Shown one piece after another: positions 44,605 through 56,395 of a DNA stretch of 64,000 nt. The stretch spans positions 6,676,501 through 6,740,500 of the forward strand of contig NC_073351.2 in the NCBI RefSeq assembly GCF_027580225.2, in the 5' to 3' direction. Position 1 is the stretch's first letter; each line of letters opens with the position of its first letter. This stretch comes from Misgurnus anguillicaudatus (taxonomy: Eukaryota > Chordata > Actinopteri > Cypriniformes > Cobitidae). Under the pieces are notes generated by a model. It saw nothing but the letters and a program-made list of their open reading frames with translations. It made no database searches and was not told where the DNA came from. Both the position numbers and the translations under genes were made by a program.

Positions 44605-46017
44605 TTGTGTCACCAAATTACATTGATGAACTCTCCAGCACTGCCAAGGTTCCGCTGTCTCATCGCCAGCCTGTTGGATGCCCCATTAGTATCTGTACGG
44701 GTGGCTGGGGTCCCTCGTCCTGTGGTCTCCAGCTTCATAACACCCACTGAGTCATCTGAGTCATCTGAGTCATCTGAGTCATCTGAGTCATCTGAGTTTC
44801 CCGAGTCCCCTGAGTCTTCTGCGTTTCCCGAGTCCCCTGAGTCTTCTGCGTTTCCCGAGTCCCCTGAGTTTTCTGCGTTTCCCGAGTCCTCTGAGCCGAG
44901 TGAATCTCCCGAGTCCTCTGAGCCGAGTGAATCTCCCGAGTCCTCTGAGCCGAGTGAATCTCCCGAGTCCTCTGAGCCGAGTGAATCTCCCGAGTCCTCT
45001 GAGCCGAGTGAATCTCCCGAGTCCTCTGAGCCAAGTGAATCTCCCGAGTCCTCCGAGCCAAGTGAATCTCCCGAGTCCTCTGATTTCCATGAATCTTCAG
45101 AGTCCCCCGATTCCCCTGAGTCTTCTGATTCCCCCGATTCCCCTGAGTCTTCTGATTCCCCTGAGCCGAGTGAGTCTTCTGATTCCCCTGAGCCGAGTGA
45201 GTCTTCTGATTCCCCTGAGCCGAGTGAGTCTTCTGATTCCCCTGAGCCGAGTGAGTCATCTGTGCCGTTTGAGTCCCCTGCGCCTCATTGGTATGCTAGT
45301 GTGGTCACCCCGAAGCTCCAAAGACTTTCTATGGTCACCAAAACTATGGCCAGTTCTCAACTCACCGTCTGTACCAAGATGGCTGTCCCCAAGCTCCTGG
45401 CCCTCACTGTCTGGTCCATAATGACTGTAATTGTACTCACTGCCCCGTCTAACCAGGCCCAGAGGGTCTCTCTCTGTTCTCCTCTACCCAGGTTCCTGGT
45501 ACCACCAGCACCACCCTGGTATCCAGTCCCTCTCTGGGCTCTGCCGGCTCCGCCCTGGGTTCCTGACCTGTCCAGGCTTCTTGCCCTGCCGGCTCCGCCC
45601 TGGGTTCCTGACCTGCCCAGGCTTCCTGCCCTGCCGGCTCCACCCTGGGTTCCCGCTCTGCCGGCTCCGCCCTGGGTTCCCGCTCTGCCGGCTCCGCCCT
45701 GGTTGCCAGTTCTGTCGGCTCCTCCCTGGTCCCTGTCTCCGCCTCCGGCTCCTCCCTGGTCCCTGTCCCTGCCTGCGGCTTCTCCTTGGTCCCTGTCTCC
45801 GCCCGTGGCTCCGCCTTGGTCCCTGTCTCCGCCCGTGGCTCCGCCTTGGTCCCTGTCTCCCCCTGCGGCTCCGCCGTGGTCCCTGTTTCCGCCTGCGGCG
45901 CCGCCTTGGTCCCTGTTTCCGCCTGCGGCTCCGTCCGGGCCATTGGACTTTTGTGGCCTTGTCCCACCATCCCTCCCCCGGGTCCACCTCCATGCCACCG
46001 CCCACCTGGACTTATAA
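44605..46017 (+). CDS. 470-codon Ser/Glu/Pro-rich repetitive ORF of an LTR element
   Basis: Open throughout. N-terminal ~50 residues (with [11 protein letters not shown]) are non-repetitive. Then come nine-base GAGTCATCT repeats, about seven 27-bp units encoding SEPSESPES, four 27-bp units encoding SDSPEPSES, a short non-repeat linker, and a Pro-Pro-Trp ([14 protein letters not shown]) repeat tail. It ends 53 bp before an LTR with a G-rich polypurine tract. No known domain. Both strands are open over long stretches because of the repeats; this frame is preferred by its position and the PPW motif seen in fish LTR elements. Confidence 0.5.
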   Translation: MCHQITLMNSPALPRFRCLIASLLDAPLVSVRVAGVPRPVVSSFITPTESSESSESSESSESSEFPESPESSAFPESPESSAFPESPEFSAFPESSEPSESPESSEPSESPESSEPSESPESSEPSESPESSEPSESPESSEPSESPESSEPSESPESSDFHESSESPDSPESSDSPDSPESSDSPEPSESSDSPEPSESSDSPEPSESSDSPEPSESSVPFESPAPHWYASVVTPKLQRLSMVTKTMASSQLTVCTKMAVPKLLALTVWSIMTVIVLTAPSNQAQRVSLCSPLPRFLVPPAPPWYPVPLWALPAPPWVPDLSRLLALPAPPWVPDLPRLPALPAPPWVPALPAPPWVPALPAPPWLPVLSAPPWSLSPPPAPPWSLSLPAASPWSLSPPVAPPWSLSPPVAPPWSLSPPAAPPWSLFPPAAPPWSLFPPAAPSGPLDFCGLVPPSLPRVHLHATAHLDL

Positions 46018-46070
46018 ACTTTGGGTTTTTCTGGTGGGCGTCTGGAAGCCGCCCTTTTGAGGGGGGGCTA

Positions 46071-46497
46071 TGTAACGTAGTGCCCCCTGTGTCCCTGTTA
46101 TCTGGTGTTTTGTAATTCCTGTGTTTTGATTTATACTCATGTCTCTGTGTACCTGTGTTTACTTGTGTGCATGTATGCCCTTGTTCCCATTTGTATCTCT
46201 CTGTGTTAATTAGTGTCTCCGCCCCCTTGTTTGTAACCATGGTTATTCATTGTGTTCATGCCTCTCCCCTTGTGTGTTGTCATAGTTACTCATTGTTTCT
46301 GCTCTGTCATTGGTCATTGTCTTGCATTTATACCCTGCCTGTTCATTCTTGTTTTGTCGTTCGTTGTATGATGTCGCCAGTCCCTTGTGTGTTCTCTAGC
46401 TCTTGTTTTTGCTTATTTACTTGTATATATATTGGAATAAACTGCATTTGGATCCGCATCTCGCTTCATCCTGTCTTACCTGGTTCTCACCCGTGAC
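46071..46497 (+). mobile_element. LTR (427 bp)
   Basis: Starts TGTAACG, ends CGTGACA, preceded by the polypurine run TTTTGAGGGGGGGC. A TTTATACC box is near 46328 and AATAAA at about 46436-46441, followed by the U5-like end. No second LTR was found upstream. Confidence 0.65.
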
Positions 46498-47105
46498 AAT
46501 AAATATCAAGGTAAGTAGAGAGCGAGTCTAACTGTTACTGAACTGTCAACTAAAATAACACATTAGTAGAGTGTCCACTTAAACATAATGTATGTATAGT
46601 AGATGATATAGACTACCTTACTAAAACATTATAGTCTGCTTTGAATGAAGCATTATGGTACCAATTACCTTCAATTACTGCCTATGGTTGTCCAAGCGAA
46701 CGTCTTGTGTGTAGCAACAATAACGTTAGCCGGATGATATCATTATCAGTTAACATTTTTGTCTGGTAATGTCTGTGATCGTATGTTTGTGTGTCATGGT
46801 GAACTCGTTCCAAGAAAAATGGGTAGAGACAGCATTTGGTTGGAAGCGGCGACCAGTGAGCCCTAAAATGTAAGTGTCTGCTGCATACATAAGTGCTCCC
46901 CTTTCTTATGGTGAAGTTAGGTCCTTAATCTCGCCGGATAGCCTGAATCCACTTCTGTCTAACTTCACCATCAACAGGGAATTAATGGAACAGATACGGC
47001 TTTTTACATTGCAATGACTGCGGAGGAAGTAGATTTCCGTGACGATTGCGTATTTCCGGTCATAAATACGGAAGTTGTGAGAAAGGTCTATTATAGAAGG
47101 AGCGA
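46498..47105. other. no gene recognised
   Basis: Unassigned sequence with a short open frame at 47014-47105 only. Confidence 0.3.
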
Positions 47106-47113
47106 GTTATCCA

Positions 47114-48032
47114 TAGTGGTGGGCAGAGCGAGGCTTCGTGAAACACTGAAACAGTTGAATCAATTGTGCCGTATGTTTCGAGGCTTCGAAACGTCAATCC
47201 GAAACCGCCTCCACAGTGACACCTAGCGGTCGTTTGCATGTCTTTACATGAAGCAGCCTTGACAAGATTTTAGATGAGCGCTGACAAATTGTATCCCACA
47301 CGTTGTTTGATTGACACACAAGTGATAGGATGGGAGAGTGGGTAGTGCTCTCGACTCTCATCCGTAGATCTTAGGATCGAACCTGGAAAATGCATGCGCT
47401 ACGTCATCATAATAAAATGCTTTTTGTCGTTGTTTTAACATCTGTTTGACAACTACATGAGCTTTTAGGCTCACAATTGTCGATAACTATAGGCTATTCG
47501 GGTCTATTTAATAAAAAAAATGGAATAGAGATATACCAAATAAATAATAAGAGATTCATAAAATATATCACGCCATAATATGCCACATACATATAAAGAT
47601 CTTTATTCAAATATATAAATTGTTCTGTGTTGATAAACTCAACCAGCTTCTTTTTTACATATAATTTCTCCAGCCTTTGAAAACATTCTCACACAAGGGA
47701 CACTTTTGCTGGCATGCATTTTTTGTAAGTGTTACATACATATGAGAAAAAATTACTTATTTTCAGTAAATTATAGTATTTGATCTTGCCAAAAACGCAT
47801 CTATGATGTATTGTCAGATTTGTTTCCTACCCTGTCAGTTTAAGATTCGACGCAGATTCGACAGGTACGCCACCTTTCGAAATACTTGTGAAATGCACCG
47901 CTTGGTGTTTCGAATCACTTCATCACGTGACATGTGTGTTTCGAATCACATTTCGGAGCAGTGTTTCGAAACATTTACGCTTCGGGATCTCGACACAGTG
48001 TCGAAACGTCAGTTTCGCGGGAGCCATCCCTA
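47114..48032. mobile_element. 919-bp hAT-like element with perfect 8-bp duplication
   Basis: Starts TAGTGGTGGGC and ends AGCCATCCCTA; GTTATCCA is duplicated at 47106-47113 and 48033-48040. The interior is rich in TTTCGAA words and holds a tRNA-like segment. No transposase. Confidence 0.8.
47333..47392 (+). other. degenerate tRNA-like (SINE-head) segment
   Basis: Reads GTGGGTAGTGCTCTCGACTC (A-box/anticodon-arm-like) followed about 25 nt later by GGATCGAACCT (B-box-like). Order and spacing fit the head of a tRNA-derived SINE, but the stems are not all paired. Confidence 0.35.
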
Positions 48033-48071
48033 GTTATCCAGTCACATTATTTCGGATACAGCGATTCACAG

Positions 48072-48260
48072 ATGGATCAATTACAGGAGAGCAACTTGGA
48101 GCGGGTGAGACCAGCACTGAGTACCAGGGTGGCGGACTTGCAGCAACAAATCCGGTTGTTGCGGAGTGGTTTCGCGTCACCCACACCATCCGTTTCCCCC
48201 AACCCCATGGAGTCGAGTGGTCAACTGGAGCCTAGCACAGAATTTCGCTGGTGAGCGTAT
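48072..48260 (+). pseudogene. gag-like N-terminal fragment of an LTR element
   Basis: From ATG: coiled-coil-like DQLQESNLERV...RVADLQQQIRLLRSG, then Ser/Pro-rich sequence, resembling the start of fish gypsy gag ORFs. It is cut off before any capsid domain. Confidence 0.4.
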
Positions 48261-48348
48261 CTTTCAGGGCACTGACGGGGGAGATGATTCGGGTCTTTGG
48301 CGAGACTGAAGTGGACTAGGAGGAGGTCTTGTTGTAGGGGGGGGTAGT

Positions 48349-48789
48349 GTGCACCAGACGCTGCGGACTGGGAGACTAAGCCTGCAGGAACAGACACCCG
48401 ATCCCCTTCACAAGATGGCTGCCACGCCTGAGCCCCTTCACAAGATGGCTGCCATGCCTGAGCCCCTTCACAAGATGGCTGCCACGCCTGAGCCCCTTCA
48501 CAAGATGGCTGGCTCACTTACCTCTCCAATTCCTGCTAGGATCCAGTGGATGATGTGCAGTCTGACAGAGACTCCATTGGTGTCAGTACGGATGGCTGGT
48601 GTTCCCACTCCTGTTACTGTTCCTCTGGCTGTTCCAGAGCCTATTACATTGGCTGGACCGGGGCCGGCCCCGCCCTGGCCTCCTGCTCTGCCGGTCCCGC
48701 CCTGGCCTCCTGCTCTGCCGGCCCTGCCCAGGCCTCCTGCTCTGCCGTCCCCACCCCCCAGATCCACCGCCGTTCCTCCACCCACCTGA
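48349..48789 (+). CDS. [16 protein letters not shown] / Pro-rich ORF of an LTR element
   Basis: Four 30-bp units encode [14 protein letters not shown] decapeptides, followed by [11 protein letters not shown], which is shared with the 44605-46017 ORF, and a [13 protein letters not shown] tail. The arrangement matches the 3' ORF class of the first element, but with a different repeat at the N-terminus. No LTR recognised downstream. Confidence 0.45.
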   Translation: MHQTLRTGRLSLQEQTPDPLHKMAATPEPLHKMAAMPEPLHKMAATPEPLHKMAGSLTSPIPARIQWMMCSLTETPLVSVRMAGVPTPVTVPLAVPEPITLAGPGPAPPWPPALPVPPWPPALPALPRPPALPSPPPRSTAVPPPT

Positions 48790-49372
48790 ACTCTAGTCTC
48801 AGGGAGTAATAAAATAAAAGGTAATAAAATAAAATATAAAAGGTAATAACTAAATATTTTGGTTTAAGTGCACTTAAAATGTTTGTGTTAACTTAGTACT
48901 TTCAGTTAGGTCCAATTAACATAAAAGAGAATTAGAAACTCAAAACTTATAAGAGGCAACTGATTACCTAATTTTTTTTTAGTTTTCCCAACTTATTCGG
49001 GTTTACAGTGTTGCATTATAGTGGGCTCTAGCTCTATTGTGTTTGGTATGTGTACCATAATTTACCAGACTTTTACCAGATCATTTGTCTATGTTTATGA
49101 TTCTGACAGTGATTGTTACTGTATTTTGCCATAAGTCTTCACTGTGTCTATTCAAAGCTCGAGGGCCAACACATAACTTCTAGATTTATAAGCAGCTATG
49201 AACTACATTTTAACATTTTATAATGCCTAGTCATACTTCTGTTATTTTGATGAAAGTAACTCAAAAGTAACGCAAAAGTAGTTTAACTCATTACAGTTCA
49301 GAGGCAGTAATATTGTAATGTAACTAATTACTTTCAAATGACAGTAATTTCTAATAATGTATTACACTTTGG

Positions 49373-49392
49373 AAGTAACTTGCCCAACACTG
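49373..49392. mobile_element. right end of a hAT-like CAGTGTTGGG element
   Basis: AAGTAACTTGCCCAACACTG preceded by GTAATG/TTACT-rich sequence from about 49250. Probable partner of the 43941 end. Confidence 0.45.
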
Positions 49393-50231
49393 ACTAGAGA
49401 GAACAACGTTAATGAGGATCGAAAAGGAAATACTTTTTTAAGGAAGGAATTACACATGTTGGCACACCCTTAATACCAAGACCTGCTTCAGCTACTGGGT
49501 TGGACACCAGTGTCATAGAAATAAGGTTTACTTTAGTGCCACACTAATAATCAACATTTCAAATAAATATAGCATTCTTCTGTACCATGGTATAAATTAA
49601 GTGTTTTATTAAAATTCAGTTTAAGTGGTCAGTTTGCATTTTACTCTTTCAAAACTGGATCGGTAATGACAAAAGATCACCAAAGTTCACATTCGAGAGC
49701 TGTCCCCCATACAACTTTTTTGTAGGGACATTGCTAAAAACAAAGGTGAAAGACAACATTAACATATACACTTATGAAGATCTTTATGAAGATCACTGGG
49801 TATTCAAATTATAAAAGAAAGCTTTCGATAAACAGCTTTTATTCGCATGATTTGTTGAGAAGATAAATAAAACAGATAATTCCCTGTAGTGTGATGTCAT
49901 TACTATTAATCACCCATTTACTGACACTTTGACTCGGAGAGGAACAGTACCTGCAACATATGAGAAGTGCCGGAACGTAAGAAAAAGTGCAGGTACACTA
50001 AATATAGAGATAGTGAGTACCGCCCACCTCAAGCACTGGGCTCCAGCCTCCATCCGAACCTACACATACAGAATTGCAATGCCTTAATATTAGTTTGATG
50101 TTTAGAAACTTTTATTGCAGGAGTCTCCAACATAATTTATCACAATATCACAAGTTGTGTGCTGTATTGTGTATTGCTCAAAATTATATTGTTGCTCAGA
50201 CCATGTGCCTGCTCAGTCTGTTACATAAATA
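49393..50231. other. no gene recognised
   Basis: AT-rich sequence with no coding or terminal-repeat signal that I can support. Confidence 0.3.
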
Positions 50232-50977
50232 ATGCATTTTGAAAGCAAGAACAGCTACTTTAAGATGTGTATTCAAGTAAGTAAGAACTTCAAAAACATC
50301 ATTGAATTACATTCAGAAAGGCATCAATTGCTGCAGGCACACCAAAGTAGGGGCAATAGGTTCTCCCCTAAGGTTATTATGTCTGACTCTACAAGGTTTT
50401 ACCCAGAGTTGAATGATAGTCCGTTGAAGGGTATGTTGAACATCATGCAGACATCAAATGCGGATGTGACAGACAAAATTACTGTACAAGGCACATGTTA
50501 TACAAATGGCATGATTGTCATCTTGAGCTATGAAGTTGGAGAGCTAATTCTTGGACTGATTGCATGCATTGTAGTCAAAGAACCAAACATAGTATTTTTT
50601 GTTCTGGGACAGAAAAGAACATGTCTTGATCCAGATCTTGGTGTTTATGTAGTAGATCGTGGTGGTGGTACTTTCTGTGCAAAAGACTTGATGAGTTTCT
50701 TGACTACATTCCACTTAGACACTATAACATAAAGGTGGCAGACTGCTGGTTGCTCTAAAGCAGAGTCCACTATGGAGCATGTAAGAGAGAAGATCAGAAA
50801 CACAATGCCTTCACTAAAAGAAGAGCAAATGGAAACTTTTATCATAAAGTTCATGAAACTGGGAGTTACAAATGTTGATGACTGCACATATTTAACAGCA
50901 GCAGACTTGGATGGGATTTTGCTACCAATACAGTTCAGAAGGTTGATCACTGCATTCTGCTCAGGTACACATTTTTT
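50232..50977 (+). pseudogene. unknown fish repeat-family protein with SAM-like C-terminus, frameshifted
   Basis: The first frame (50232-50732) encodes a 166-residue protein with GTCYTNGMIVIL and IVFFVLGQKRTC segments. In a shifted frame the sequence continues DEFLDYIPLRHYNIKV. A later segment (50772-50970) reads MPSLKEEQMETF, LGVTNVDDCTYL and LPIQFRRLI, resembling a SAM domain. Similar uncharacterised proteins occur in fish near transposons; function unknown. Confidence 0.45.
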
Positions 50978-51484
50978 TTTTGTCAGTATAACGCCGGTTT
51001 CACACTGCATGCGTGAGCAGCGCGTATACGTAGCGTGAGCAGAGCGTTTGCTGCTCGCGGTCATTTTCCTTTCACACCGGTAGCATTTCCAGTGCGCAGC
51101 TAATACAGGGATTTTTTTCCAGAAAACTATTATGGGTAAGTTAATTCTTTACTTTATACATTAATACAAATTGTATGTTATATGCAGATAGTTTATGTCA
51201 GTTTATTTTATTTACAAAAGTATGTTTTTATCTTTGTTTCTGTGTAGTTCCAGTTGTAGATAGAAGAAAGGGAATTGCACTATACAGGTTAATACGAAGG
51301 TTAAGAAGGAAGATGAGACGCAGATTATGGGTTCACCCAGCAAACCTACGCAGGAGAGAATATGGTACATATTTCCATATTGAATTGCTCGACAGTGATC
51401 GCAACCTGAAGTACATCAGAATGAGTGCAGAGCACATGGATCATATTCTTTCCCTAATTGGAGCCAATTGCTGTTACAATACAG

Positions 51485-51778
51485 TAAGGCTAATATGTTT
51501 TTTACTCATGCCTCAAAACCATGGATAAATGACAATGTTCGTTCACTTAGACAAACCTGTAGAAGAGCTGAACGCAAGTGGGCTAAGGACAGACTACATG
51601 TTTCCTATTAAATTTTAAAGGATTTCTTTCCTGCTTTTCAGCAAGCTGCTAAAGCTGCTAAAAATCATTATTTTTATAATGATTATTTTTATTCTATGTT
51701 CAGCTCTTACGTTGGTTTATGACCTGCAAAGAAACATTAAAAAGTCACTAAGTCATCAGTTCTGGCTGATTTCTTTTG
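51485..51778 (+). mobile_element. L2-like LINE fragment inside the Harbinger gene
   Basis: Encodes KPWINDNVRSLRQTCRRAER and KDFFPAFQQAAKAAKNHYF, the linker between endonuclease and reverse transcriptase in L2/CR1-type LINEs. Boundaries are approximate; it may lie in a former intron. Confidence 0.5.
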
Positions 51779-52363
51779 ATTGGATGCTACCTTTCCATTC
51801 CTTGAAGGTGCATCCATTTTACAACTAACACTTTGGAATGCCTTTTGCAGATATCTTGCAACTGGGGAGAGCTTCAACAGCCTGTCATTCCAATATCGAT
51901 TAGTGATAACCACCGTGTCTCAGGCTGTATATATGACCTGCAAAGCCATTGAGAGGATCCCAATGATGACATTCCAGTTCCGTAAACCAACAGGGGAAAT
52001 GTGGAAAACCATTGCCTCAAATTTTTGGTGACTTTGGCAGAACAAGTGATGGTGGCGTGTACAGTGGTTCTGCTCTCGGAAGAGCAATGGAGGACAAAAC
52101 TTTGTCCCTGAAGACTGCCCTTTGCCAGGATCAGGAGTACAGGGCCCAATGCCACACACCATGATCGGAGATGCTGCATTTCCCCTAAAAACATATTTAA
52201 TGAGACCTTTTCCTGGGAATAGAATTCCAAGATGGAGAAGGATTTTCAATTACAGCCTGTCAAGAGCAAGGATGGTTGTGGAATTTGCTTTTGCATTCTA
52301 TCATCCAGGTGGAGGGTACTCCATACAAGGATGAATGTCAAGACAGAAAATGCTGCATGCATC

Positions 52364-53652
52364 CAGTGGCGGAGTGGCCATCGGGAGAGTCAGGACATGT
52401 GGGCCGGTAGTGTTTTGAGGCTGCAAGGGTCGGTCTGATAATAGTTATACATTGCGAGTTATAGCAACCCCGTCTGGCGGCTTGATGTGCGGCCGCTTCC
52501 CGCTGGTCAAACTGTGCAGCCTCTTTGCTCAACATAAAAGTGCTCAACCTGTTTGGCAGTTCCAACCATGTTTAGGATTTTTAAAAATACAGGGGGATCA
52601 TTGAACGGCTCTCCCTAAATGGTATAGCCTGTCGGCCTTTGATGTAAAAAGCCACGCCGCTGAATGCCTGTTTATTGGAGTGCATATGCGGTCGGATTGA
52701 TCCATCAAGCAGATAGACTATTTGATAGTAAGTGTGGATTAAGGATGTTTAAAATCTCTAGCTTGGTGGTCAGTACATGAATGGATCAAATCAGCACATT
52801 TGCAAAGGTTTATCTCCATATGGCTATACAGTAAATTACAATAAGAAGGGTAACTTTGCAGTATCACATTATATATTTCCTACTATGTGATTTTCATATT
52901 ATAATCGAGAGTATTCAACTGCAATATGGCAATATATCCTCACAACATTATTATTTCTCAAAACTTTGACAAAAATTATTTTTAAGGATTAACTGTATTC
53001 TTACAGTTATTAAAAGATACACACATTATTCTGCATATGATTTGAATATTAGTCGAGAGTATATAACGGCAATGAACGTCTTATATGGCAATAAATATCC
53101 ACATAACTTAATATAACAGCATAATGAAATGAATAAAAAGACAAGGAAGTAGGATTGGCATGTAAATTGTATTATTATTACCGGAAAAACAGCAAAATAA
53201 TTAAAATAAACTCTGAGGTAAATGTGCCAAACACGTTAAAATAAATGAGCAATAACAGTGGAAACATTATTATCTCTCAAAACTTTATATGACAAAAATG
53301 ATATTTAAAGTAAAAATTCTTACAGTTTTTCAAAGATGTAAAGAAAGTATTCCATATTACTCTCATTTATGAGCACATTCATTTCTGGCCTCACTCTGTT
53401 ATGTAATAGCTGATTGACAGGTGCGCATCTCCGTCTTTCAAACAGGTATCATTTTGTATAGTTATTCATTTAGGGAAATTATCCATGATTTGATGATTTT
53501 ATTATTATTATGAAAATGTTTAGTTTTTTTGCAGATTGATTACGATTTGTATTACCGTAGTTTTACTACAAATACAAGACCTTTTTTTTACCACGGAGGG
53601 CCGGTGGTATACGAAATTTCCCGGTAGATTTTTTGGTCCCACTCCGCCCCTG
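52364..53652. mobile_element. 1.29-kb hAT element with perfect 8-bp duplication
   Basis: CAGTGGCGGAGTGG at the start pairs with CCACTCCGCCCCTG at the end (one mismatch), flanked by CATGCATC at 52356-52363 and 53653-53660. No coding capacity. Interrupts the Harbinger transposase; the frame homology resumes after it. Confidence 0.87.
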
Positions 53653-54087
53653 CATGCATCCTTTACAATTTTATCATAAATCCATCACGAAATCAAAGAT
53701 GTCTTTATGAGGCTGAAGAAAGAGGGGGTGCTACCACCTGTTAGAAATATGGGTGGGAATAGAGGAAGCAGAGGTGCTTATGATGTGCGTGAGAAGCTCT
53801 GCACGTTTTTCTGCAAGACAATATGGTCTAGGTGTAGCAACAGACCATAAGTAAACGTGGACAAAATGATCTTAAAAGTTGTGAAATGATAATGATTTAG
53901 TTTCTTTAAACCCACATTTACTTTCTGTATGTATCGCATCTTCTATTCTTCTGTAAATATTTTTGTTTACTGTTTAAAAAAATTAATATATACTTCTATT
54001 GAATTACTGTTTGTCCTTTATTATAAAATAATAATAATATATATAATCATAATTATCTTTTTATATCTGACTGCAAACATTTAAATA

Positions 54088-54347
54088 GTGACTTGTTGGA
54101 AAGAAGCAAACACTCGAAATTCCCATACATTCCTAATAAAGTCACTAGCACCTTCATGGATAAATGTGGTAGAAATGTTGTGGGTCAAGGTTTTGCCTCC
54201 CTTGTTATGCAAATGGGGAACCGAGTGGAGAATGTTAGACGACAATATGCTTTGTGCACATCCACTGTAAATAGGCCAAAGAAGAAATCCAGATTATCTG
54301 ACAACAGGATGCTTTACCAGATCTGCCAAGCACCCCATGCATTGTAG
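54088..54347 (+). pseudogene. possible Harbinger Myb-like protein, part
   Basis: Frame with QMGNRVENVRRQYALC and RPKKKSRLSDNRMLYQ, basic and helical. Weakly similar in style to the Myb-like second protein of Harbinger elements and lying upstream of the 57480 fragment on the same strand. Low certainty. Confidence 0.3.
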
Positions 54348-54550
54348 TAGTAGGTATGGATAAGCATATATCATAGTTGTATGTAAGGATATGCATGTCT
54401 ACTCCTAAACAACTTTTGCATATTTGTTTCATTGCAGATGATGAAAGGAACAAAATATTAGTTGATGAAATCACAGTAAACCACAACATCAGCTGTCCTC
54501 TGATTGCTGTCAGCTACATGTTTAGCCCCTTTTATGTGCTGTACATTATG

Positions 54551-55435
54551 GGGCGGTTTCCCGGACAGGGATTAGACTAGTCCTAGACTAATTAAATGTA
54601 AAAGCTGTCCAAACTGAAAAAAACATCTTAAAATACATCAGTGCCCTTTGTTTTGCCTCAAAATGCATACCAGCAATGTTTTTAGTAAGACATGTTTGTT
54701 AAAACTACCGTATTTTTCTGTCTATAAGCTGCTTTTTTCATAACTTGGCTGGTGCTGCGTCTTATAGTCAGGTGCGCCTTGTAAGTCAGTATGAATTGAT
54801 TTTGACATTTATGAGGCAAGAAACAACATTGCCATCTACAGCCGCGAGAGTCCACCATATGCTGCTTCTGAAAATTATGTAATTCAATGGGCTCTGTAAT
54901 GTTGAATGACGAGTTGGCTTGTTCGGTTAATTAAGACTTTTCAACTTTCCAGGTAAGTTCTGTATGCTATGGTTTATCGTTTAAATAACTGATATTACTT
55001 TAACGTACAGACATCTATTCAGCCTGCTGTTCTGTCTGCTATTGTTTAGTTGAATAACTTGCCTTTCCAGATTAAATGTCTCTTCAATACGAGAAAACTC
55101 CGTTTTTTTTTTTTTTTATCTCGTTTTTGCTTATGCATTCCAATTAATATCAATTCAACTGCAGTTGGTTTGTTTTGATTTAAACCTTCATAACCTAAAA
55201 AAATACAGCTAAGTAGCACCATAAAACAAAATAATAACATGATAACATAATAATAAACATGTTTTGACAAAAATGTTTATCTCATTTTGCAATGAAACTC
55301 TTCATATTTTATTTCGTCTTAACGACGCATTTTTGAATGATGCGGCTTATATTCCGGTGCGGTTTATAGTCCGGAAAGTACGGTAGTTATATTTCCTAAT
55401 TAAACTAAGGACTAGTCCTGTCTTAATATAATAAA
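54551..55435. mobile_element. GGGGCGGTTTCCCGG MITE, second copy, split by a TA-target MITE
   Basis: Left part 54551-54707 and right part 55384-55435 match 43304-43500. The far right end is lost. Confidence 0.7.
54708..55383. mobile_element. 676-bp TA-target MITE
   Basis: Starts CCGTATTTTTCTGTCTATAA and ends TTATAGTCCGGAAAGTACGG; TA is duplicated at 54706-54707 and 55384-55385. The intact copy of the host MITE (43304-43542) has TA once at this place. Confidence 0.82.
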
Positions 55436-55592
55436 TTGTATTAGTAGTGATATTTTGGTTTGGTTTTACAGCCTTAGAAATATTAGTATAGGCAAGAAAG
55501 AAGATAAAAGACGTGGATGACATCAACATTATCCTTATACATGAAGATCGAGTGTTTTGAGACTGACGGGCAAAGAAAGTGTTTGGTCTACC

Positions 55593-55740
55593 CTGCTGAA
55601 AAAAACAGCATACCAGCAAGACCAGCATTTGTTGTGTTTTGGTGCTGGTTTGCTAGCTAAACCAGCACCAAACCAGCATTAGCACCAGCTAAACCAGCAC
55701 CAAACCAGAAAATCAGAAAATTCCAGTGCACTGGAACTTT
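55593..55740. mobile_element. CTGCTGAAAAAA/CCAGCA MITE, partial
   Basis: Starts CTGCTGAAAAAAACAGCATA with repeated AAACCAGCACC words, as in 34184-34420; the right end is absent. Confidence 0.55.
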
Positions 55741-56395
55741 AGTTCTCTAAAAATTCCTGCAATGCAAAATCCAGTGAGCATCGATGCTCACTGATTGTCA
55801 TTGACAGAAGTATTTGGTATGTTTGGTATTTCTTTTAGGAAATGATGAGGAAATCTGGAATTTGATTAGCATCAGGCGTTTGCATGACCGGTTGTTTACG
55901 GGGAGCCGAAATAGCGCATGATGTCTGGACGTAAGTAAACATTAACAATAACAAACAAGCATGTCATCTAGAAACCATCAAAAAATTGCCACAGCTTCAA
56001 AAAAAATTTTCTTGGAATTTTTACAACTTTATTACTGGTTTTGGCAAATTTGTTTGGTTACCTTTTAATGTGATACTTATTTCAGTAATAGTTCTGCTAT
56101 GATTAAGTAGGCCTGAAAGGGATTCATGAAAACATGATTTTGTTTGTAATCAAATATATATTTATTTAGATTTATTATTGACGAAATGGGGCTTTAGAAA
56201 ATGTTTTCCCAACAGCAGGCAGGTCGCAAGTGGGAAAATAAAAAAAATGACCTACATTTACATGAGTACATGAGGTACATTGATTATTTCTGATAAGCAT
56301 AATATCATAAAAGTTTTAAAGCATTGAAGTAATTGCATTTTTGCTTTGAAGAACTATGCACAATAAAGTAAGTTCAGTGGTTCTCGTCATATTTG

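Larger units (their letters stand above)
51250..53850 (+). pseudogene. PIF/Harbinger transposase, broken by LINE and hAT insertions
   Basis: Blocks in order: RRRLWVHPANLRRREYG and RMSAEHMDHILSLIG (51300-51470); RYLATGESFNSLSFQYR (51850-51900); TIASNFW, GRTSDGGV and DAAFPLKTYLMRPFPG (52010-52215); RRIFNYSLSRARMVVE (52240-52290); then after an insertion YDVREKLCTFF near 53780. Frame changes and stops throughout. Interrupted by an L2-like fragment and a hAT. Confidence 0.7.

Noticed and set aside
44735..46240. Several long minus-strand open frames opposite the Ser/Glu/Pro ORF
   Set aside because: They arise because tandem repeats with unit lengths divisible by three keep all frames open. They contain only low-complexity Arg/Gly or Thr/Gln repeats and lie antisense to the LTR direction.
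43941..49392. A single intact 5.4-kb hAT element
   Set aside because: The ends are compatible, but flanking octamers differ and no transposase is present. Treated as probable paired ends only.
51000..51160. Promoter-like GC-rich patch around 51000-51070
   Set aside because: CGTGAGCAG/GCGTATACG words resemble transposon-end sequence, and there is no gene start that fits.
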